Shown piece by piece: positions 5,324 through 6,817 of a stretch of 6,817 nucleotides of DNA (positions within the stretch are counted from its first letter, which is position 1; every line of letters starts with the position of its first letter). Below the pieces are notes generated by a model, which searched no databases, had not been told where the DNA came from, and saw only the letters and a list, made by a program, of their open reading frames with translations. The stretch is from Akkermansiaceae bacterium (GTDB lineage Bacteria; Verrucomicrobiota; Verrucomicrobiia; Verrucomicrobiales; Akkermansiaceae). The DNA is taken from contig WTJZ01000235.1 in the NCBI GenBank assembly GCA_011524615.1, positions 1-6,817 on the forward strand. The letters are read 5' to 3'. The translations under genes and the position numbers were made by a program.

Positions 5324-6559
5324 ATGAAAAATAAAACTCTTATCATTCTCTACTCAGTCGCAGCCTTCTTCGCACTCTGTGTGATCATCGCTAAGGTCGT
5401 CGCCAATGCTGAATCAGATTCTGTCACCAAGTTTAACCGTGGTGACCAGCCCTTCGAGAACCTCTCCCCAGGTGCGGTTGCCGAACTAGAACTCAAGGGA
5501 GCAGATCATACTGCGACGATCAAGATCGTCGATGGCAAGTGGGTCGTGGCAGAGAGAAACAACTACCCTGTCAATATCACAGACCTCCAGTCTCTCCTCC
5601 GTAAGATCAACAACCTCACCATAGGCAAATCACTCGAAGCTGGCGTCAGCTTTGATGCACGCTTCGGCATGGACGAAAACAGTAGCCTAGATGAAAATCA
5701 TGGTACCGTCGTCACCCTGAAGAAGTCAGATGGATCAGTGATCACCCGTCTCAAGCTCGGCAAAAACGAAGAGTCAGCAGCGGACCAAGACCCAATGGCG
5801 ATGATGATGGGCGGAGGGAACAATAATCCTAGTGGCAAGTTCGTACGTCTCTCCGAAGACCTAGAGAGTGTCTATATCATCAATGACGCCATGCGTGAGG
5901 CACACTCACACCCTAAGGATTGGCTCCTCGGGGACTTCATTAAGGTGAGCAATCCTGTATCCATCACTGTCTCTCCAGAGGGCAAGCTCTCTGAGACAGA
6001 CTGGCAAGTGACTCGTGCAGATGCGACGCAAGACTTCACCCTCGCCGGTGATGCTCCAGCGGCGGGCATGGAGGTAGATACATCAGCTCTCAATAACCTT
6101 AAGAATGCTCTCAGCCGTGCACGCTTCGAGGACGTTGTCTCCGAGCAAGCAGCTGTAGGACTGGCAGATACGACGAAGGCTCGCCAAGTCACGATCAAGA
6201 CACTCGACGGATTCCTCTACACTCTCACGATCACACCAAAGGTGGCAGAAGGAACTCAGAACTACCTCCTCACGGTACAAGTAGGAGCACAATTCGCCCA
6301 AACAAGAACCAAGGTAGAGGGAGAATCAGAAGAAGAAGCAACTGCAGCGGATGCTAAGTTCGCGGCGGAGCTCAAGACGAAGCAAGAAAAACTCGATCAG
6401 GAAAGAAAGCTCCAAGGCATCACCTACGAGGTGACGAACTACACAGTCCAAGCACTTGTGAAGTCACGTACCGATCTCATTAAGGAGAAACAAGCAGCAC
6501 AACCTGCGAGAGCACCAATGAGTGCGACCTCTCCCCCATTCCAATTCGGTGGTCAATAA
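5324..6559 (+). CDS. DUF4340 domain-containing membrane-anchored protein
   Basis: This 411-residue protein has a short basic N-terminus (MKNK) and one hydrophobic helix at about 5-23 acting as an uncleaved anchor; the remainder is predicted extracytoplasmic. Residues about 52-100 show the typical DUF4340 opening: a beta-rich ELELKGADHTATIKI, then GKWVVAERNNYPVN with Trp73, then a helix LQSLLRKINNL. A second related-looking strand region follows (FVRLSEDLESVYIIND, DWLLGDFIKV). A Met/Gly/Asn-rich patch (about 154-172), a highly charged helical segment (about 331-366) and a Pro/Gln-rich tail ending PPFQFGGQ are low complexity. DUF4340 genes are known to sit beside GldG-type ABC operons, and here the gap is only 15 bases, so the product likely works with the transporter. 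It is the last gene before the terminator. Its biochemical role is unknown. Confidence 0.88.
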   Translation: MKNKTLIILYSVAAFFALCVIIAKVVANAESDSVTKFNRGDQPFENLSPGAVAELELKGADHTATIKIVDGKWVVAERNNYPVNITDLQSLLRKINNLTIGKSLEAGVSFDARFGMDENSSLDENHGTVVTLKKSDGSVITRLKLGKNEESAADQDPMAMMMGGGNNNPSGKFVRLSEDLESVYIINDAMREAHSHPKDWLLGDFIKVSNPVSITVSPEGKLSETDWQVTRADATQDFTLAGDAPAAGMEVDTSALNNLKNALSRARFEDVVSEQAAVGLADTTKARQVTIKTLDGFLYTLTITPKVAEGTQNYLLTVQVGAQFAQTRTKVEGESEEEATAADAKFAAELKTKQEKLDQERKLQGITYEVTNYTVQALVKSRTDLIKEKQAAQPARAPMSATSPPFQFGGQ

Positions 6560-6615
6560 ACAGCCCCGTCATCTACAGGCTATCACTCGGTTAACCTAGA
6601 CGGAATCAGACAATC

Positions 6616-6648
6616 AAAAGAGCATCTCGTCATGAGGTGCTCTTTTTT
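6616..6648 (+). terminator. Intrinsic terminator of the ABC operon
   Basis: A 10-bp stem (6619-6628 with 6634-6643, arms AGAGCATCTC and GAGGTGCTCT, one U-G pair) encloses a 5-base GTCAT loop and runs into six T residues (6643-6648). AAA at 6616-6618 can pair with part of the T tract. It lies 57 bases after the DUF4340 stop. The A-rich left flank could give some termination in the opposite direction, but no minus-strand gene is seen nearby. Confidence 0.93.
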
Positions 6649-6686
6649 CATACCTCCATCTACTCCTCTCATCTCCCATGGAAATC

Positions 6687-6700
6687 AGTATCAAAATACT
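6687..6700 (+). repeat. Short inverted repeat upstream of the last gene
   Basis: AGTAT (6687-6691) and ATACT (6696-6700) are exact reverse complements around a CAAA loop. It lies in the 130-base gap between the operon terminator and the next start, which must contain that gene's promoter. I could not identify a convincing -35/-10 pair there; TATTTT at 6741-6746 is the best -10-like string. The repeat is short enough to be chance. Confidence 0.2.
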
Positions 6701-6778
6701 TTCGCTCTCCCCAGTGCCCCTCATGAGCGATTTCTTTCATTATTTTGCTAGTCAAAACGCCGTTTCAGCTCTTCCTTT

Positions 6779-6817
6779 ATGCAAATGATTACTGAAGAAC
6801 AAATTAAAGCTGCACTC
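6779..6817 (+). CDS. 5' end of a gene, possibly Mrp/ApbC-type P-loop protein (partial, right edge)
   Basis: An open frame starts at ATG 6779 (or ATG 6785, two codons later) and runs off the window after 13 residues: MQMITEEQIKAAL. A start of this kind, MITEEQxxxAL, is common in Mrp/ApbC iron-sulfur carrier ATPases, whose N-terminus is a small MIP18/DUF59 domain. The fragment is too short to prove it, and no P-loop is in view. It follows the operon terminator, so it should have its own promoter. The 17 bases before the start are pyrimidine-rich and have no Shine-Dalgarno motif, as for the other genes here. That a gene starts here is fairly likely; the identity is a guess. Confidence 0.45.
   Translation, partial: MQMITEEQIKAAL

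Noticed and set aside
6589..6596. GGTTAACC palindrome after the DUF4340 gene
   Set aside because: An isolated 8-base palindrome with no flanking structure; the real terminator is just downstream.
1..6817. CRISPR arrays, tRNA or rRNA genes, transposases
   Set aside because: No regularly spaced repeats, no cloverleaf or rRNA-like sequence and no transposase motifs on either strand.

Overview
The window reads as a bacterial chromosome segment with all supportable genes on the + strand. The core is a four-gene ABC-2 type transport operon of the GldA/GldF/GldG kind plus a DUF4340 protein (1882-6559). Upstream is an OmpA-domain envelope protein (542-1636). A partial unknown gene lies at the left edge and the first codons of another gene at the right edge. 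The protein style (GldG-family protein followed by DUF4340, an acidic membrane-anchored OmpA-domain protein), the moderate GC content and the absence of Shine-Dalgarno motifs suggest a Gram-negative-type bacterium. I lean towards Verrucomicrobiota, possibly a marine Rubritalea-like lineage. That is an impression from protein style, not a database result.

Layout. Positions 2-340 hold the 3' end of an unrecognised, AT-richer gene. A bulged hairpin with some attC-like characters straddles its stop codon (334-377). Positions 378-541 hold only weak small-ORF signals, one of which overlaps the GTG start of the next gene. Positions 542-1636 encode a single-pass membrane protein with a long acidic spacer and a complete OmpA-type peptidoglycan-binding domain. 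The 245-base gap 1637-1881 carries two perfect 7-bp inverted repeats, a -10-like box and a leader hairpin, and is the likely promoter and control region of the operon.

The operon consists of an ATPase (1882-2607), a six-helix permease (2628-3374), a GldG-family protein with membrane helices at both ends (3395-5308) and a membrane-anchored DUF4340 protein (5324-6559). The genes are separated by only 20, 20 and 15 bases, and a strong intrinsic terminator (6616-6648) ends the unit. A new gene starts at 6779 and runs off the window; its 13 visible residues resemble the start of Mrp/ApbC-type proteins.

Working model (inference): the ATPase and permease form the ABC-2 engine. The GldG-like and DUF4340 proteins are extracytoplasmic partners anchored in the inner membrane. 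The substrate is unknown. Nothing else from the gliding or type IX secretion apparatus is visible here, so a motility role should not be assumed. The OmpA-domain gene is probably a separate transcription unit.
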